DNA of 12,472 nucleotides from Ruminococcaceae bacterium UBA6364 (GTDB lineage: Bacteria > Bacillota > Clostridia > Oscillospirales > Acutalibacteraceae), in NCBI GenBank assembly GCA_002440045.1, contig DJRI01000167.1:1-12472 (forward strand), given 5' to 3'. The translations under genes were made by a program, and so were the position numbers. Below the pieces are notes generated by a model. It ran no database searches. It was not told the DNA's origin and worked only from the letters and a program-made list of their open reading frames with translations. Shown here piece by piece: positions 1 to 8,715 of this stretch. The first letter of the stretch is position 1, and the number at the start of each line of letters is the position of its first letter.

Positions 1-1173
1 GACGGCGGCGACGGCGGCAAGGGCGGCAACATTGTTTTTAAAGTTGACGACAACCTTTCAACCCTTTCGGATTTCAGATACAAAAGAAAATACAAAGCAC
101 CGAACGGAGAAAACGGCAGAGGCTCGCGCTGTAACGGAAAGCGCGGCGAGGACCTTTATATAAAAGTGCCGCGCGGTACTCTTATACGCGAAGTAACAAC
201 GGGCGCCGTTATGGCAGATATGAGCAAAACAGAAGAATTTATCGCCGCAAAGGGCGGTAAGGGCGGCTGGGGCAATTCGCACTTTGCAACGCCCACAAGG
301 CAGGTTCCGCGTTTTGCTAAAGACGGCGCACCGGGCGAAGATTGGGAGGTTACGCTCGAATTAAAGCTTCTTGCAGATGTCGGCTTAATCGGCTTTCCCA
401 ATGTCGGAAAGTCCTCGCTTATATCTGTTGTAAGCGAAGCAAAGCCCATTATAGCAGACTATCACTTCACAACGCTTATCCCCGTCCCCGGCGTTGTAAG
501 AATGGGCCCCGAAAGCAGTTTTGTTATTGCCGATATTCCGGGAATTATCGAAGGTGCAAGCGAGGGCGTCGGTCTCGGTCACGAATTTTTAAGGCACATT
601 GAAAGGTGCAGACTTCTTGTCCATGTTGTTGACGTTTCAGGCAGCGAAGGCAGAGACCCGATAGAAGATTTTGAAGCCATAAACGCGGAACTTAAAAAGT
701 ATAACGAAGAGCTTTCTTCATATCCGCAAATCGTCGCCGGCAACAAAATTGACCTTGCAACCGACGAGCAAAGAGCGCGCTTTAAAGAATATATATGCAA
801 AAAAGGCCTTTCCTATTACGAAATTATAGCGCCCATTGCCGAGGGTACAAAAGAGCTTATAAACGAAGTTGCCAAAGAGCTCAAAAAGCTTCCGCCGGTT
901 AAGATATACGAAAGCGAGCCGATTACGCCCGACGAGATTTTCAAGACGTCAAAGCACGACTATAACATTCGCGTTGAGGGCGACGTTTATATAATCGAAG
1001 CCGAATGGCTTGCAAAAATTCTTATGAAAACCGATATGAACGACTATGAGTCGCTTCAATATTTTCAGAATGTTTTGCAAACAAGCGGAATTATAGACGC
1101 CCTTGTTGAAAAAGGTATTCAAGAGGGCGACACCGTAAGCATTTATGATTTGGAGTTTGACTATGTTCCCTGA
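1..1173 (+). CDS. obg: GTPase Obg (CgtA/ObgE), 5'-truncated by the window edge
   Basis: Obg is an essential GTPase that binds late 50S ribosomal precursors and links ribosome assembly to the stringent response. The reading frame is open from base 1, and 390 residues are visible. The first residues (DGGDGGKGG) belong to the glycine-rich Obg fold, so roughly 30 N-terminal residues are missing. The glycine-rich Obg domain runs to about visible residue 115. The G domain follows, with the P-loop GFPNVGKS at about 131-138, the DIPGIIEGA switch II motif and NKID at about 248-251. The last 85 or so residues form the C-terminal OCT domain typical of Gram-positive Obg proteins. The stop codon lies inside the start of mrnC, so the two genes are probably translationally coupled. 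An in-frame GTG at 166 is internal (within IKVPRGT) and is not the start. The promoter must lie upstream of the window. Confidence 0.97.
   Translation, partial: DGGDGGKGGNIVFKVDDNLSTLSDFRYKRKYKAPNGENGRGSRCNGKRGEDLYIKVPRGTLIREVTTGAVMADMSKTEEFIAAKGGKGGWGNSHFATPTRQVPRFAKDGAPGEDWEVTLELKLLADVGLIGFPNVGKSSLISVVSEAKPIIADYHFTTLIPVPGVVRMGPESSFVIADIPGIIEGASEGVGLGHEFLRHIERCRLLVHVVDVSGSEGRDPIEDFEAINAELKKYNEELSSYPQIVAGNKIDLATDEQRARFKEYICKKGLSYYEIIAPIAEGTKELINEVAKELKKLPPVKIYESEPITPDEIFKTSKHDYNIRVEGDVYIIEAEWLAKILMKTDMNDYESLQYFQNVLQTSGIIDALVEKGIQEGDTVSIYDLEFDYVP
1152..1155 (+). promoter_or_regulatory. Ribosome binding site that decides the mrnC start
   Basis: GGAG sits 7 bases before the ATG at 1163. The alternative in-frame ATG at 1145 lies upstream of this site and has no comparable purine stretch in front of it, so 1163 is preferred. 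Confidence 0.7.
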
Positions 1174-1615
1174 GTCGGATATAACGGAAACCTTTAAGTG
1201 TGAAGCGCTAAGCGAAAAAAAAGCGCGTATGTTCAGCCCCCTAACGCTTGCCTTTTTGGGCGATGCGGTTTACAGCCTTCTTGTAAGAAATATGCTGACT
1301 TCTAAAGAAAACAAGCCTGCGGGCGCGCTTCACAGAGAATCAATAACGCTTGTTAACGCCGCTTCTCAGGCGGCGGCGGCAAGGCGCATTATGCCGTTTT
1401 TAACAGAAGCGGAGCTTGCTGTTTTCAAGCGCGGCAGAAACGCGCACAGCGCACATTCGCCCAAAAACCAAAGCAGTGCCGACTATCGCACCGCAACGGG
1501 GCTTGAGGCTTTATACGGCTATTTATTTTTATGCAAAAACGGCGAACGCATTTCTTACATATTCAATAAAAGCACAGGTGAAGAATACATTGAAAAAACC
1601 GATAACGAAACTTAA
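1163..1615 (+). CDS. mrnC: Mini-ribonuclease III (23S rRNA maturation)
   Basis: Mini-III is a dimeric RNase III-type nuclease without a double-stranded-RNA-binding domain. In Bacillota it trims both ends of 23S rRNA in the 50S precursor. The product is 150 residues, the usual size, and consists of the catalytic domain only. The signature LAFLGDAVYS carries the catalytic aspartate (about D34). The conserved stretch RGRNAHSAHSPKN lies near residues 91-102, followed by GLEALYGYL with the second acidic residue (about E115). The start at 1163 is chosen because of the GGAG 7 bases upstream; it overlaps the obg stop by 11 bp. The 3' end overlaps the next gene by 26 bp. In Bacillus subtilis mrnC lies next to cysS, so its place directly behind obg here is notable but makes sense, since both proteins act on the 50S precursor. 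Confidence 0.94.
   Translation: MFPESDITETFKCEALSEKKARMFSPLTLAFLGDAVYSLLVRNMLTSKENKPAGALHRESITLVNAASQAAAARRIMPFLTEAELAVFKRGRNAHSAHSPKNQSSADYRTATGLEALYGYLFLCKNGERISYIFNKSTGEEYIEKTDNET
1576..1581 (+). promoter_or_regulatory. Ribosome binding site that decides the YitT-family start
   Basis: AGGTGA, inside the end of mrnC, sits 8 bases before a TTG codon at 1590. No ATG or GTG with a binding site is found near the point where homology to the family begins, so TTG is the best start. Confidence 0.6.
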
Positions 1616-2471
1616 AGCCTCAACCGTAAAAACAGTTATACTTGACTATTCAATAATACTGCTCGGTTCTTTGATTTATGCCTTTGCGGTCGATTATTTC
1701 ATTGTGCCGAACAACATTTCCGCGGGCGGAGTAACGGGTATAGCAACGCTTGTAAACTACGGCACGGGCTTCCCTATAGGTGTTGCATCAATTATAATAA
1801 ACATCCCCATTATTATTGCCGCCTTTAAATGCTTTGGCATAGGCATGCTTATAAGAACGGCGTTTGCGACGTTTTTCACTTCGATATTCATTGATATTCT
1901 GAATCTTTTTATTACGCCGTATCAAAGCGAAAACACGCTTCTCGCCGCTATTTTCGGCGGTGCTATCGGCGGCATCGGTCTCGGGCTTGTCTTTTTAAGA
2001 GGCGGCACAACCGGCGGCACCGATATTGTTGCAAAGCTTATTAAAAAATACCGAGCTCACCTTTCGGTCGGCACGATAATGCTTGTTTGCGACCTGCTTG
2101 TGGTCACAGCAACGTTTATCGTCTTTAAAAGTATCGAGAGCGTAATGTTCTCGGCAATCGTTATTTTCCTTACTTCAAAATGCATCGACTACATCGTTTA
2201 CGGCGCTTCGCAAAGCAAAATGATTATGGTGATAACCGATAAAAAGGACGAGATAGTCAAAAAGATTTTTGAAGATGAGGACTGCCGCGGAATCACGCTT
2301 TTGCCGGCAAAAGGAGCATACAGCGGAGACGACAAAAATATTGTTCTTACCGTTGTGAGACCGAACGAGGTTATCAGAATAAACAAAATTGTAAAAGATA
2401 TTGACCCGAATGCGTTTACCGTTATTTCCGACGCAACAGAAGTTTACGGCGACGGCTTTCAAAAGTCTTAA
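1590..2471 (+). CDS. YitT family membrane protein (DUF161 repeats plus DUF2179)
   Basis: This is a polytopic membrane protein of the YitT family. Its biochemical function is not established. With the TTG start at 1590 it has 293 residues, matching the usual 280-290. The first membrane segment is at about residues 17-37, followed by the family motif [13 protein letters not shown] at about 40-52. Further hydrophobic segments run to about residue 200, with the glycine-rich [12 protein letters not shown] at about 137-148. From about 210 a soluble DUF2179 domain follows, with the typical [10 protein letters not shown] near the end. The frame stays open upstream to an ATG at 1416, but that stretch lies wholly within mrnC and reads as non-family sequence, so it is rejected. 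The 26 bp overlap with mrnC suggests coupled translation. Why a YitT protein sits among ribosome assembly genes is unknown. Confidence 0.9.
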   Translation: MKKPITKLKASTVKTVILDYSIILLGSLIYAFAVDYFIVPNNISAGGVTGIATLVNYGTGFPIGVASIIINIPIIIAAFKCFGIGMLIRTAFATFFTSIFIDILNLFITPYQSENTLLAAIFGGAIGGIGLGLVFLRGGTTGGTDIVAKLIKKYRAHLSVGTIMLVCDLLVVTATFIVFKSIESVMFSAIVIFLTSKCIDYIVYGASQSKMIMVITDKKDEIVKKIFEDEDCRGITLLPAKGAYSGDDKNIVLTVVRPNEVIRINKIVKDIDPNAFTVISDATEVYGDGFQKS

Positions 2472-2494
2472 ATTACCGAAAGGAAACACGCAAT

Positions 2495-4309
2495 ATGTCC
2501 CTTGTTAAAAAAGACAACATTCGCAATTTTTCAATAATTGCTCACATAGACCACGGCAAATCAACCCTTGCCGACCGTCTTTTAGAGCTTACGGGCACAG
2601 TCGCAAAAAGAGATATGGAAAACCAGCTTCTTGACGATATGGAGCTTGAAAGAGAACGCGGAATTACCATAAAGGCGCACGCCGTAAGGCTCGAATACAA
2701 AGCAAACGACGGCAAAAATTACAGCCTTAACCTTATAGACACCCCCGGTCACGTTGACTTTAACTATGAGGTTTCGCGCTCGCTTGCCGCCTGCGAAGGC
2801 GCAATTCTTATTGTAGACGCGTCGCAGGGCATTGAAGCGCAAACGCTTGCAAACACTTATCTTGCGCTTGACCACAACCTTGAGCTTGTGCCTGTAATAA
2901 ATAAAATAGACCTGCCGTCTGCTGACCCCGACAGGGTTGCTTCGGACGTTGAAGAGATAATCGGCCTTCCTTGCGACGACGCACCGCGCATTTCGGCAAA
3001 AACGGGTGAAAACGTCCCCGAGGTTTTAGAAAAAATAGTTGAGCTTGTGCCGCCGCCCACAGGCGACGACGACGCACCGCTCAGAGCCTTGATTTTTGAT
3101 TCGGTATATGACAATTACAAAGGCGTTATTGTATATGTGCGCGTTGTAGACGGCACAATAAAACCCGGCGACACCATGAAAATGATGGCTACGGGCGCGG
3201 AATTCACCGTTGTTGAAACTGGATATATGAAAGCCACTTCACTTTCCCCTCAGGAAAAACTCACTTCGGGCGAAGTCGGCTACATAACGGCTTCAATTAA
3301 AACCGTAAGCGACGCGCGCGTCGGCGACACGGTTACACTCGCTTCGCGCCCCGCAAAAGAGGCGCTTCCCGGCTATCGCAAGGTAACGCCCATGGTTTTT
3401 TGCGGCATCTACCCTGCCGATGGCGCAGACTATGAAAACCTACACGAGGCGCTTGAAAAGCTTCAGTTAAACGACGCTTCGCTTTCTTATGAGCCTGAAA
3501 CCTCGGGTGCGCTGGGCTTCGGTTTCAGATGCGGCTTTCTTGGGCTGCTGCATCTTGAAATTATACAGGAGCGCCTTGAACGTGAATATGACCTTGACCT
3601 TGTTACAACCGTTCCGAGCGTTATTTATAAAATTCATCTTACAAACGGCACCATTGTTGAAATAGACAACCCGACCCACTACCCCGACCCTGCAACGATA
3701 GACTATTGCGAAGAGCCTGTTGCCGACGCACACATTTATTCGCCGCCCGAATATGTCGGCGCTATTATGGATTTGTGCCAGGAGCGCCGCGGCACGTTCA
3801 AGGATATGACATATATATCCTCTGACAGAGTTGAGCTTAAATACGACCTGCCGCTGAACGAAATTATTTATGACTTTTTTGACGCGCTTAAATCCCGAAC
3901 GCGCGGCTATGCTTCGCTTGACTATGAGGTTTCCGCGTACAAGCGTTCAAATCTTGTGAAGCTTGACGTTCTTTTGAACGGCGACGCGGTTGACGCGCTT
4001 TCGTTTATAGTTCACTCGGACAAAGCATACGGCAGAGCGCGTAAGATTGCCGAAAAGCTTAAAGACAACATTCCGAGACAGATGTTTGAAATACCGATTC
4101 AAATTGCAATCGGCGGCAAGGTAATCGCCCGCGAAACCGTTAAAGCAATGCGTAAAGACGTGCTTGCAAAGTGCTACGGCGGCGACATAACGCGAAAGAA
4201 AAAGCTTCTTGAAAAGCAGAAAGAAGGCAAAAAGCGTATGCGCTCGTTCGGTACGGTCGAAGTTCCTCAGGAAGCGTTTATGGCAATTCTCAAGCTTGAT
4301 GACGATTAA
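2495..4309 (+). CDS. lepA: Elongation factor 4 (LepA), ribosome-associated GTPase
   Basis: LepA is an EF-G-like translational GTPase that acts on ribosomes in translation and subunit biogenesis. The 604 residues match the family length. All five G motifs are intact: AHIDHGKST at 16-24, RGITI at 55-59, DTPGH at 82-86, NKID at 136-139 and SAK at 167-169. Domain II follows at about residues 190-280. The conserved [13 protein letters not shown] stretch lies in the next domain, and the LepA-specific C-terminal domain ends the protein ([21 protein letters not shown]). AAAGGAAA 10 bases upstream of the ATG is a reasonable ribosome binding site. The gene starts 23 bp after the YitT stop with no terminator between them and is last in its operon. 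In Bacillus lepA lies next to hemW and hrcA; that linkage is absent here. Confidence 0.97.
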   Translation: MSLVKKDNIRNFSIIAHIDHGKSTLADRLLELTGTVAKRDMENQLLDDMELERERGITIKAHAVRLEYKANDGKNYSLNLIDTPGHVDFNYEVSRSLAACEGAILIVDASQGIEAQTLANTYLALDHNLELVPVINKIDLPSADPDRVASDVEEIIGLPCDDAPRISAKTGENVPEVLEKIVELVPPPTGDDDAPLRALIFDSVYDNYKGVIVYVRVVDGTIKPGDTMKMMATGAEFTVVETGYMKATSLSPQEKLTSGEVGYITASIKTVSDARVGDTVTLASRPAKEALPGYRKVTPMVFCGIYPADGADYENLHEALEKLQLNDASLSYEPETSGALGFGFRCGFLGLLHLEIIQERLEREYDLDLVTTVPSVIYKIHLTNGTIVEIDNPTHYPDPATIDYCEEPVADAHIYSPPEYVGAIMDLCQERRGTFKDMTYISSDRVELKYDLPLNEIIYDFFDALKSRTRGYASLDYEVSAYKRSNLVKLDVLLNGDAVDALSFIVHSDKAYGRARKIAEKLKDNIPRQMFEIPIQIAIGGKVIARETVKAMRKDVLAKCYGGDITRKKKLLEKQKEGKKRMRSFGTVEVPQEAFMAILKLDDD

Positions 4310-4315
4310 TACCTT

Positions 4316-4354
4316 AAAAAACGGCGGTCACAAAAAGCGTGACCGCCGTTTTTT
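4316..4354. terminator. Bidirectional rho-independent terminator between lepA and ysxC
   Basis: A perfect 11-bp stem (ACGGCGGTCAC at 4321-4331 with GTGACCGCCGT at 4339-4349) surrounds a 7-base loop. A-run 4316-4320 and T-run 4350-4354 extend it, giving six consecutive T residues downstream in either direction. It can therefore stop both the plus-strand lepA operon and the minus-strand tig-ysxC operon. Confidence 0.93.
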
Positions 4355-4374
4355 ACTCAATATATTGTAAATTG

Positions 4375-4956
4375 CTAATCCGATACTCTGTCAAGAACCT
4401 CTTTGAGCTTTAAAAGCCCGTCGCCGTTTTGCGCCGAAAAAGGTATTGCTTCAACATCGCCGTAAGAAGCAAGCTCAGTTTTTAAAGCCGCCTCGCGCGC
4501 TTTATACTCGGTGCGGTTCAGTTTATCGGACTTTGTTGCAACGACAACAAACGGAATGCCGCTTTCTTTCAAAAAGTCCATCATCATATAATCATCCTCT
4601 GTCGGCTCGCGGCGCATATCCACAAGCTGAACGACAAGGCGAATGTTTCTTGACGATTTGAAATAGCCCTCCATCATTTCAGCCCAGCGGCGTTTTTCGC
4701 CGCGCGCCACCTTTGCATAGCCATATCCCGGAAGGTCAACGATTCTTACGCCGTCGGTTTTAAAAAAGTTTATTGTAATTGTTTTGCCCGGAACAGAAGA
4801 AACCCTTGCAAGATTTTTTCGATTAAAAAGCTTGTTGAGCGTTGAAGATTTCCCTACGTTTGAGCGCCCGGCAAAAGCTATTTCGGGCAATGTTGACTCG
4901 GGTATCTGCGAAAGCGTACCGTAAGCCGCTTCAAATTCAACTTTGTTATAATTCAT
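4375..4956 (-). CDS. ysxC: Ribosome biogenesis GTPase YsxC (EngB)
   Basis: YsxC/EngB is a small essential GTPase that helps late 50S assembly. The 193 residues consist of one G domain with a short N-terminal lead. Motifs are G1 GRSNVGKS at 30-37, a switch stretch SSVPGKTITINFF around 53-65, G3 DLPGYGYA at 74-81, G4 TKSD at 141-144 and G5 SAQ at 174-176. I chose the ATG at 4956, because GAGG (4962-4965) lies 5 bases before it. An in-frame GTG two codons upstream at 4962 has no binding site at a usable distance. The gene follows lon with only 7 bases between, the binding site overlaps the lon stop, and the order lon-ysxC is the same in Bacillus subtilis. It is last in its transcription unit, just before the shared terminator. 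Confidence 0.96.
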   Translation of the reverse strand: MNYNKVEFEAAYGTLSQIPESTLPEIAFAGRSNVGKSSTLNKLFNRKNLARVSSVPGKTITINFFKTDGVRIVDLPGYGYAKVARGEKRRWAEMMEGYFKSSRNIRLVVQLVDMRREPTEDDYMMMDFLKESGIPFVVVATKSDKLNRTEYKAREAALKTELASYGDVEAIPFSAQNGDGLLKLKEVLDRVSD

Positions 4957-4963
4957 AAGCACC

Positions 4964-7378
4964 TCACGAATAGACGGCTCTTGCGCCGTTTTTCGGCTCT
5001 CGGTTTAAAACGCACGCCTTTTTCTCACTTACTTTATCTGCCGTTTTTTTGCTTTCAAGAGCCAGCGACAGCACTTCGTCAAGAGTCGATACAGGGATAA
5101 AATCAACCGACTTTTTAATTACTTCGTCAACCTTTTCAAGGTCAGGCTCGTTATCTTTGGGGATAAGCACGGTTTTCATTCCGTTTTTAAAGGCGGCAGT
5201 CGCCTTTTCTCTTAACCCGCCGATGGGCAAAACCTTGCCGCGAAGGGTTATTTCACCCGTCATTGCAACGTCGGAATAAACGCGCCTTCCCGAGAGCGCC
5301 GAAGCGAGCGCCGTTGTTATTGTAACGCCTGCCGACGGGCCGTCTTTCGGAACTGCGCCTTCGGGGACGTGTATGTGAATATCGCGTGTTTTATAAAACG
5401 ACGGGTCTATTTCTAAAGCCTCAGCTTTGCTTCTTATATATGTAACGGCGGCTTTTGCCGACTCTTTCATAACATCACCCAAAGAGCCTGTTAACTCAAG
5501 CTTTCCGCTGCCCTCAAGCACGGCGACTTCAATCTGCATCATTTCGCCGCCGACCGAGGTCCACGCAAGACCGTTTGCAGCGCCCAGCATATCTTCAAAA
5601 TTAAATTCGTCGGGCTTGTATTTAACCGCGCCGAGGTATTTCGGCAAATCGGAGGAATTAACGGTAATTTTCCCGTCAAAGCCCTCGGCAAACTCAAGCG
5701 CACAGCGTCTTAAAAGCTTTGCAATGCACCTTTCAAGCGTTCTTACGCCCGCTTCTTTTGTGTAGCCTGCAATAATCGCTCTTAAAGCGCCGTCGGTTAT
5801 GCGGACGTTTTGCGGCGTCATGGCAAATTTTTTGAGCTGCTTCGGCAAAAGATGCTTTTTTGCGATATTGAACTTTTCGTCGGCTGTATAGCTGTAAAGC
5901 TCGATTATATCCATTCTGTCGAAAAGCGGCGCGGGAATCTGCGAAGCGTCGTTTGCGGTTGTTACAAAAAGAACCTTGCTTAAATCAAACGGGATTTCTA
6001 TGTAATGGTCGCAAAACGAAAAATTCTGCTCGCCGTCAAGAACTTCAAGAAGAGCCGACGACGGGTCGCCCTTATAGTCGCTTCCGAGCTTGTCTATTTC
6101 GTCAAGCAAAATAAGCGGGTTTGAAGTCTGAGCCTGTTCAAGCGCCGTTATTATGCGCCCGGGCATTGAGCCGATATATGTTTTTCTGTGACCTCTTATT
6201 TCGGCTTCATCGCGGACGCCGCCGAGAGATATGCGAACATACTCGCGGTTCATCGCCTTTGCAAGCGAGCGCGCTATAGAGGTTTTACCGACGCCGGGCG
6301 GGCCGACAAGGCAAAGTATTTGCGAATTGATGTCGCCCGAAAGCTTTTTTACCGCTATAAGCTCAAGCACGCGCTCTTTAACATCCGAAAGCCCGTAATG
6401 GTCTTTATTGAGAATGCGGCGCGCTTTGTTGACGTCAAGCGATTCTTTTGAATATTTACCCCAGGGAAGCGCGATAACGCGCTCAAGATACGAGCGTGAA
6501 ACGGCAGCTTCGGGTGAGCCGGAGGCGCTTTTCATAAGACGGTTGCATTCGTCAAAAAGGCGTTTTTTTGATTTTTCGTCAATCGGCAATGCTTCTATCT
6601 TTTCTTTAAAGCTTTCCGCCTCGGCAATCGGCGAATCATCCTCGTTAAGCTCTTGCGAAATGACCTTCATTTCTTCTCTTAAAAAGTAGTCGCGCTGGCT
6701 TTTATCCATACGCTCCTGAACTCTGTTCTGAATATCCATTTCAAGAGTAAGAATATCGGTTTCTTTTACAAGCATTTTGCAAAGAAGCTCGGCGCGGCGT
6801 ATCGGGTCAAACGAAATAAGAAGATTAATCTTATCCTCAAAGCCGAGAACCGTATTGCTGCTTATAAAGTCTGTAAGAACGGATAAATCGTTCTCTTCGT
6901 TAACGGCAAGCGGCACGTCGGGCGCCATTCGCGGGGCAACCTCGGCATATTCGTTAAAAATATCTTTAAGACTCCTTGTAAGCGCCTCGGCGTAAAGCTC
7001 GTCCGCCTTTTTAATCTTTTTTTCAAAAAACGGTATTACTTCAGCCTTTAAAAACGGCGCGGTTTTAAGTGGACTTAAAATAGCCGCACGGCACTTGCCC
7101 TCAATCGCAACGCGCATATTGTCGGAATTGGGAAGCTTGATAAGCTGTTTTATTTCAGCCACAACGCCTATTTTGTTAAGGTCGTCAAAATCGGGGTCCT
7201 CTGTTGCGGCGTCTTTTTGCGCAACAAGGAAAATAAGCCTGTCGCCTGCAGTTGCGGCTTTAAGAGCCGCCATGGACTTTGCCCTGCCGACGTCGAAGCT
7301 GAGCGTCATATTCGGAAAAATTACGACGCCGCGCATCGCCAATACAGGCATTTCGGTTTTATTAATTGTGTTATCCAT
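4964..7378 (-). CDS. lon: ATP-dependent protease LonA
   Basis: Lon is a cytosolic hexameric AAA+ serine protease that destroys misfolded and regulatory proteins. The 804 residues show the N-terminal LON substrate-binding domain (about 8-200), a helical linker, and the AAA+ module with Walker A GPPGVGKT at 359-366 and Walker B LILLDEID at 422-429. The protease domain carries catalytic Ser682 in KDGPSAGV and Lys725 in GGLREK. The Ser-Lys spacing of 43 equals that of E. coli Lon. There is no membrane segment, so this is LonA rather than LonB. The N-terminus (MPVLAMRGVVIFPNM) fits the family, which supports the ATG at 7378. No Shine-Dalgarno sequence lies at normal distance, and a hairpin spans the clpX stop just upstream. 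The C-terminal tail (about residue 775 on) is polar, carries many lysines and is longer than in E. coli or B. subtilis Lon. Confidence 0.96.
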   Translation of the reverse strand: MDNTINKTEMPVLAMRGVVIFPNMTLSFDVGRAKSMAALKAATAGDRLIFLVAQKDAATEDPDFDDLNKIGVVAEIKQLIKLPNSDNMRVAIEGKCRAAILSPLKTAPFLKAEVIPFFEKKIKKADELYAEALTRSLKDIFNEYAEVAPRMAPDVPLAVNEENDLSVLTDFISSNTVLGFEDKINLLISFDPIRRAELLCKMLVKETDILTLEMDIQNRVQERMDKSQRDYFLREEMKVISQELNEDDSPIAEAESFKEKIEALPIDEKSKKRLFDECNRLMKSASGSPEAAVSRSYLERVIALPWGKYSKESLDVNKARRILNKDHYGLSDVKERVLELIAVKKLSGDINSQILCLVGPPGVGKTSIARSLAKAMNREYVRISLGGVRDEAEIRGHRKTYIGSMPGRIITALEQAQTSNPLILLDEIDKLGSDYKGDPSSALLEVLDGEQNFSFCDHYIEIPFDLSKVLFVTTANDASQIPAPLFDRMDIIELYSYTADEKFNIAKKHLLPKQLKKFAMTPQNVRITDGALRAIIAGYTKEAGVRTLERCIAKLLRRCALEFAEGFDGKITVNSSDLPKYLGAVKYKPDEFNFEDMLGAANGLAWTSVGGEMMQIEVAVLEGSGKLELTGSLGDVMKESAKAAVTYIRSKAEALEIDPSFYKTRDIHIHVPEGAVPKDGPSAGVTITTALASALSGRRVYSDVAMTGEITLRGKVLPIGGLREKATAAFKNGMKTVLIPKDNEPDLEKVDEVIKKSVDFIPVSTLDEVLSLALESKKTADKVSEKKACVLNREPKNGARAVYS

Positions 7379-7390
7379 AATATATGCGAA

Positions 7391-7413
7391 AAGCAGGCTT
7401 AAACGGCCTGCTT
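7391..7413 (-). promoter_or_regulatory. Hairpin at the clpX-lon junction
   Basis: A perfect 8-bp stem (AAGCAGGC and GCCTGCTT) closes a 7-base loop that contains the clpX stop codon TAA. Only two further T residues follow on the transcript side, so it is a weak candidate for a terminator. A strong AAAGGAG (7416-7422) sits just 5' of the stem, inside the clpX coding end. Folding of the stem would shorten its distance to the lon ATG from 37 to 14 bases. Confidence 0.55.
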
Positions 7414-8646
7414 ATCTCCTTTCGGCCTTTTTAATATTATCGGCTCAGCCTTGCCGTCCACCGTATCCGCCGTTACCCTTACGGTTTCAATCGTCGGGTC
7501 AGAGGGGGCGGTATACATAATCGGAATTAAAATCTGCTCAAACAGCGAACGCAAACCGCGCGCGCCCGTTTCTTTTTCGATGGTAAGCTGTGCTACGCGC
7601 CTTACAGCCTCGGGCGTAAAGTCAAGCGTAATGTCATCCATCTTAAAAAGGCTTTCATACTGCTTTAAAAGCGCGTTTTTAGGCTCGGTAATAATTTTAA
7701 CAAGCGCGTCTTCGTCAAGGTTTTTAAGCCCCGTAATAACAGGGATTCTGCCGACAAGCTCGGGAATTAAACCGAACTTTACAAGGTCCTGCGGAATAAC
7801 CTTTGACATAAGGTCCATTGATTTCAAATCGCTTTTAGAGCGGATTTCAGCGCCGAAGCCGAGCATACTTTTGCCCATACGCTCTTCAACAATTTTTTCG
7901 ATTCCCGAAAAAGCGCCGCCGCAAATAAACAGGATTTTTGAAGTATCTATCTGAATAAACTCCTGCTGCGGGTGCTTTCTGCCGCCCTGCGGCGGAACGT
8001 TTGAAACCGTTCCCTCAAGAATTTTAAGCAGCGCCTGCTGAACGCCCTCGCCGCTTACATCGCGTGTTATGGACGGATTTTCCGACTTTCTCGCAATTTT
8101 ATCTATTTCATCAATATAAATTATACCGCGCTCCGCAGCCTCAATGTCATAATCCGCCGCCTGTATAAGCTTTAATAATATGTTTTCAACGTCCTCGCCG
8201 ACATATCCTGCCTCGGTAAGCGAGGTTGCGTCCGTTATGGCGAACGGAACGTTTAATATTCTTGCAAGATTTTGAACAAGGAACGTTTTTCCGCTACCTG
8301 TCGGTCCTATCATAAGAATATTACTTTTCTGGAGTTCAACATCGTCACTTCCCTCCGCCTCGTGCTCAATTCTTTTATAATGATTGTACACCGCAACGGA
8401 CAAAAGCTTTTTGGCTTTTTCCTGACCTATTACGTAATTGTCCAGAAACTCTTTTATTTCTTTCGGCTTAGGCAGTTCCTCATACTCGCTGTCATAGCTT
8501 TTGCTGTCATAATCGCCGGCAAGAATAGAGCTGCACGTCCGCACACAGTCACTGCAGATATACACGCCCGGTCCCGAAAGCATTTTTGAAACTTCGTCCT
8601 CGCTTTTTCCGCAGAATGAACACCTTATTTTCTTCTTTTCGTCCAT
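7399..8646 (-). CDS. clpX: ATP-dependent Clp protease ATP-binding subunit ClpX
   Basis: ClpX is the AAA+ hexamer that unfolds tagged substrates and feeds them into ClpP. The 415 residues match the family. An N-terminal zinc-binding domain has four cysteines (C9, C12, C31, C34). The AAA+ module has Walker A GPTGSGKT at 114-121, the substrate-gripping pore loop GYVG at 147-150, Walker B IIYIDEID at 175-182 and the sensor-2 motif GARGLR at about 361-366. The ClpP-docking loop appears as LGFG around 262-265, in place of the usual IGF. AAAGGG 7 bases before the ATG is a fair ribosome binding site. It lies downstream of clpP, separated by 69 bases that contain a terminator-like hairpin, so part of its expression may depend on read-through. 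Confidence 0.97.
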   Translation of the reverse strand: MDEKKKIRCSFCGKSEDEVSKMLSGPGVYICSDCVRTCSSILAGDYDSKSYDSEYEELPKPKEIKEFLDNYVIGQEKAKKLLSVAVYNHYKRIEHEAEGSDDVELQKSNILMIGPTGSGKTFLVQNLARILNVPFAITDATSLTEAGYVGEDVENILLKLIQAADYDIEAAERGIIYIDEIDKIARKSENPSITRDVSGEGVQQALLKILEGTVSNVPPQGGRKHPQQEFIQIDTSKILFICGGAFSGIEKIVEERMGKSMLGFGAEIRSKSDLKSMDLMSKVIPQDLVKFGLIPELVGRIPVITGLKNLDEDALVKIITEPKNALLKQYESLFKMDDITLDFTPEAVRRVAQLTIEKETGARGLRSLFEQILIPIMYTAPSDPTIETVRVTADTVDGKAEPIILKRPKGDKQAV

Positions 8647-8660
8647 ATTTACGCCCTTTC

Positions 8661-8706
8661 ATATCAAAAAATACAAAACAGGGAATGCAAAAACTTACAT
8701 TCCCCG
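8661..8706 (-). terminator. Terminator-like hairpin between clpP and clpX
   Basis: On the minus strand GGGAATG and CATTCCC form a 7-bp stem, extendable to 9 with one G-U pair, around a 10-base loop. It is followed by TTTTGTATTTTTT. The stem is moderate and the T-run is broken, so partial termination (attenuation) after clpP seems likelier than a full stop. Confidence 0.6.
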
Positions 8707-8715
8707 CATAATAAA

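Noticed and set aside
1145..1162. Upstream ATG for mrnC
   Set aside because: The only GGAG motif lies between this ATG and the one at 1163, so it can serve only the latter.
1416..1589. 5' extension of the YitT-family frame to an upstream ATG
   Set aside because: The extension is wholly inside mrnC, does not resemble the family N-terminus and has no binding site; the TTG at 1590 with AGGTGA fits better.
4957..4962. GTG start for ysxC two codons upstream
   Set aside because: GAGG is directly adjacent to this GTG, too close to serve it, but is 5 bases from the ATG at 4956.
7095..7954. Long plus-strand open frames opposite lon and clpX (141 and 167 codons)
   Set aside because: They lie antisense to strongly conserved genes, lack ribosome binding sites and their translations look like reverse-frame artefacts.
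8647..8715. Separate promoter for clpX (TTGCAT with a weak AT-rich -10)
   Set aside because: The -35-like hexamer lies in the hairpin arm and no acceptable -10 is found at 16-18 bases, so it cannot be supported.
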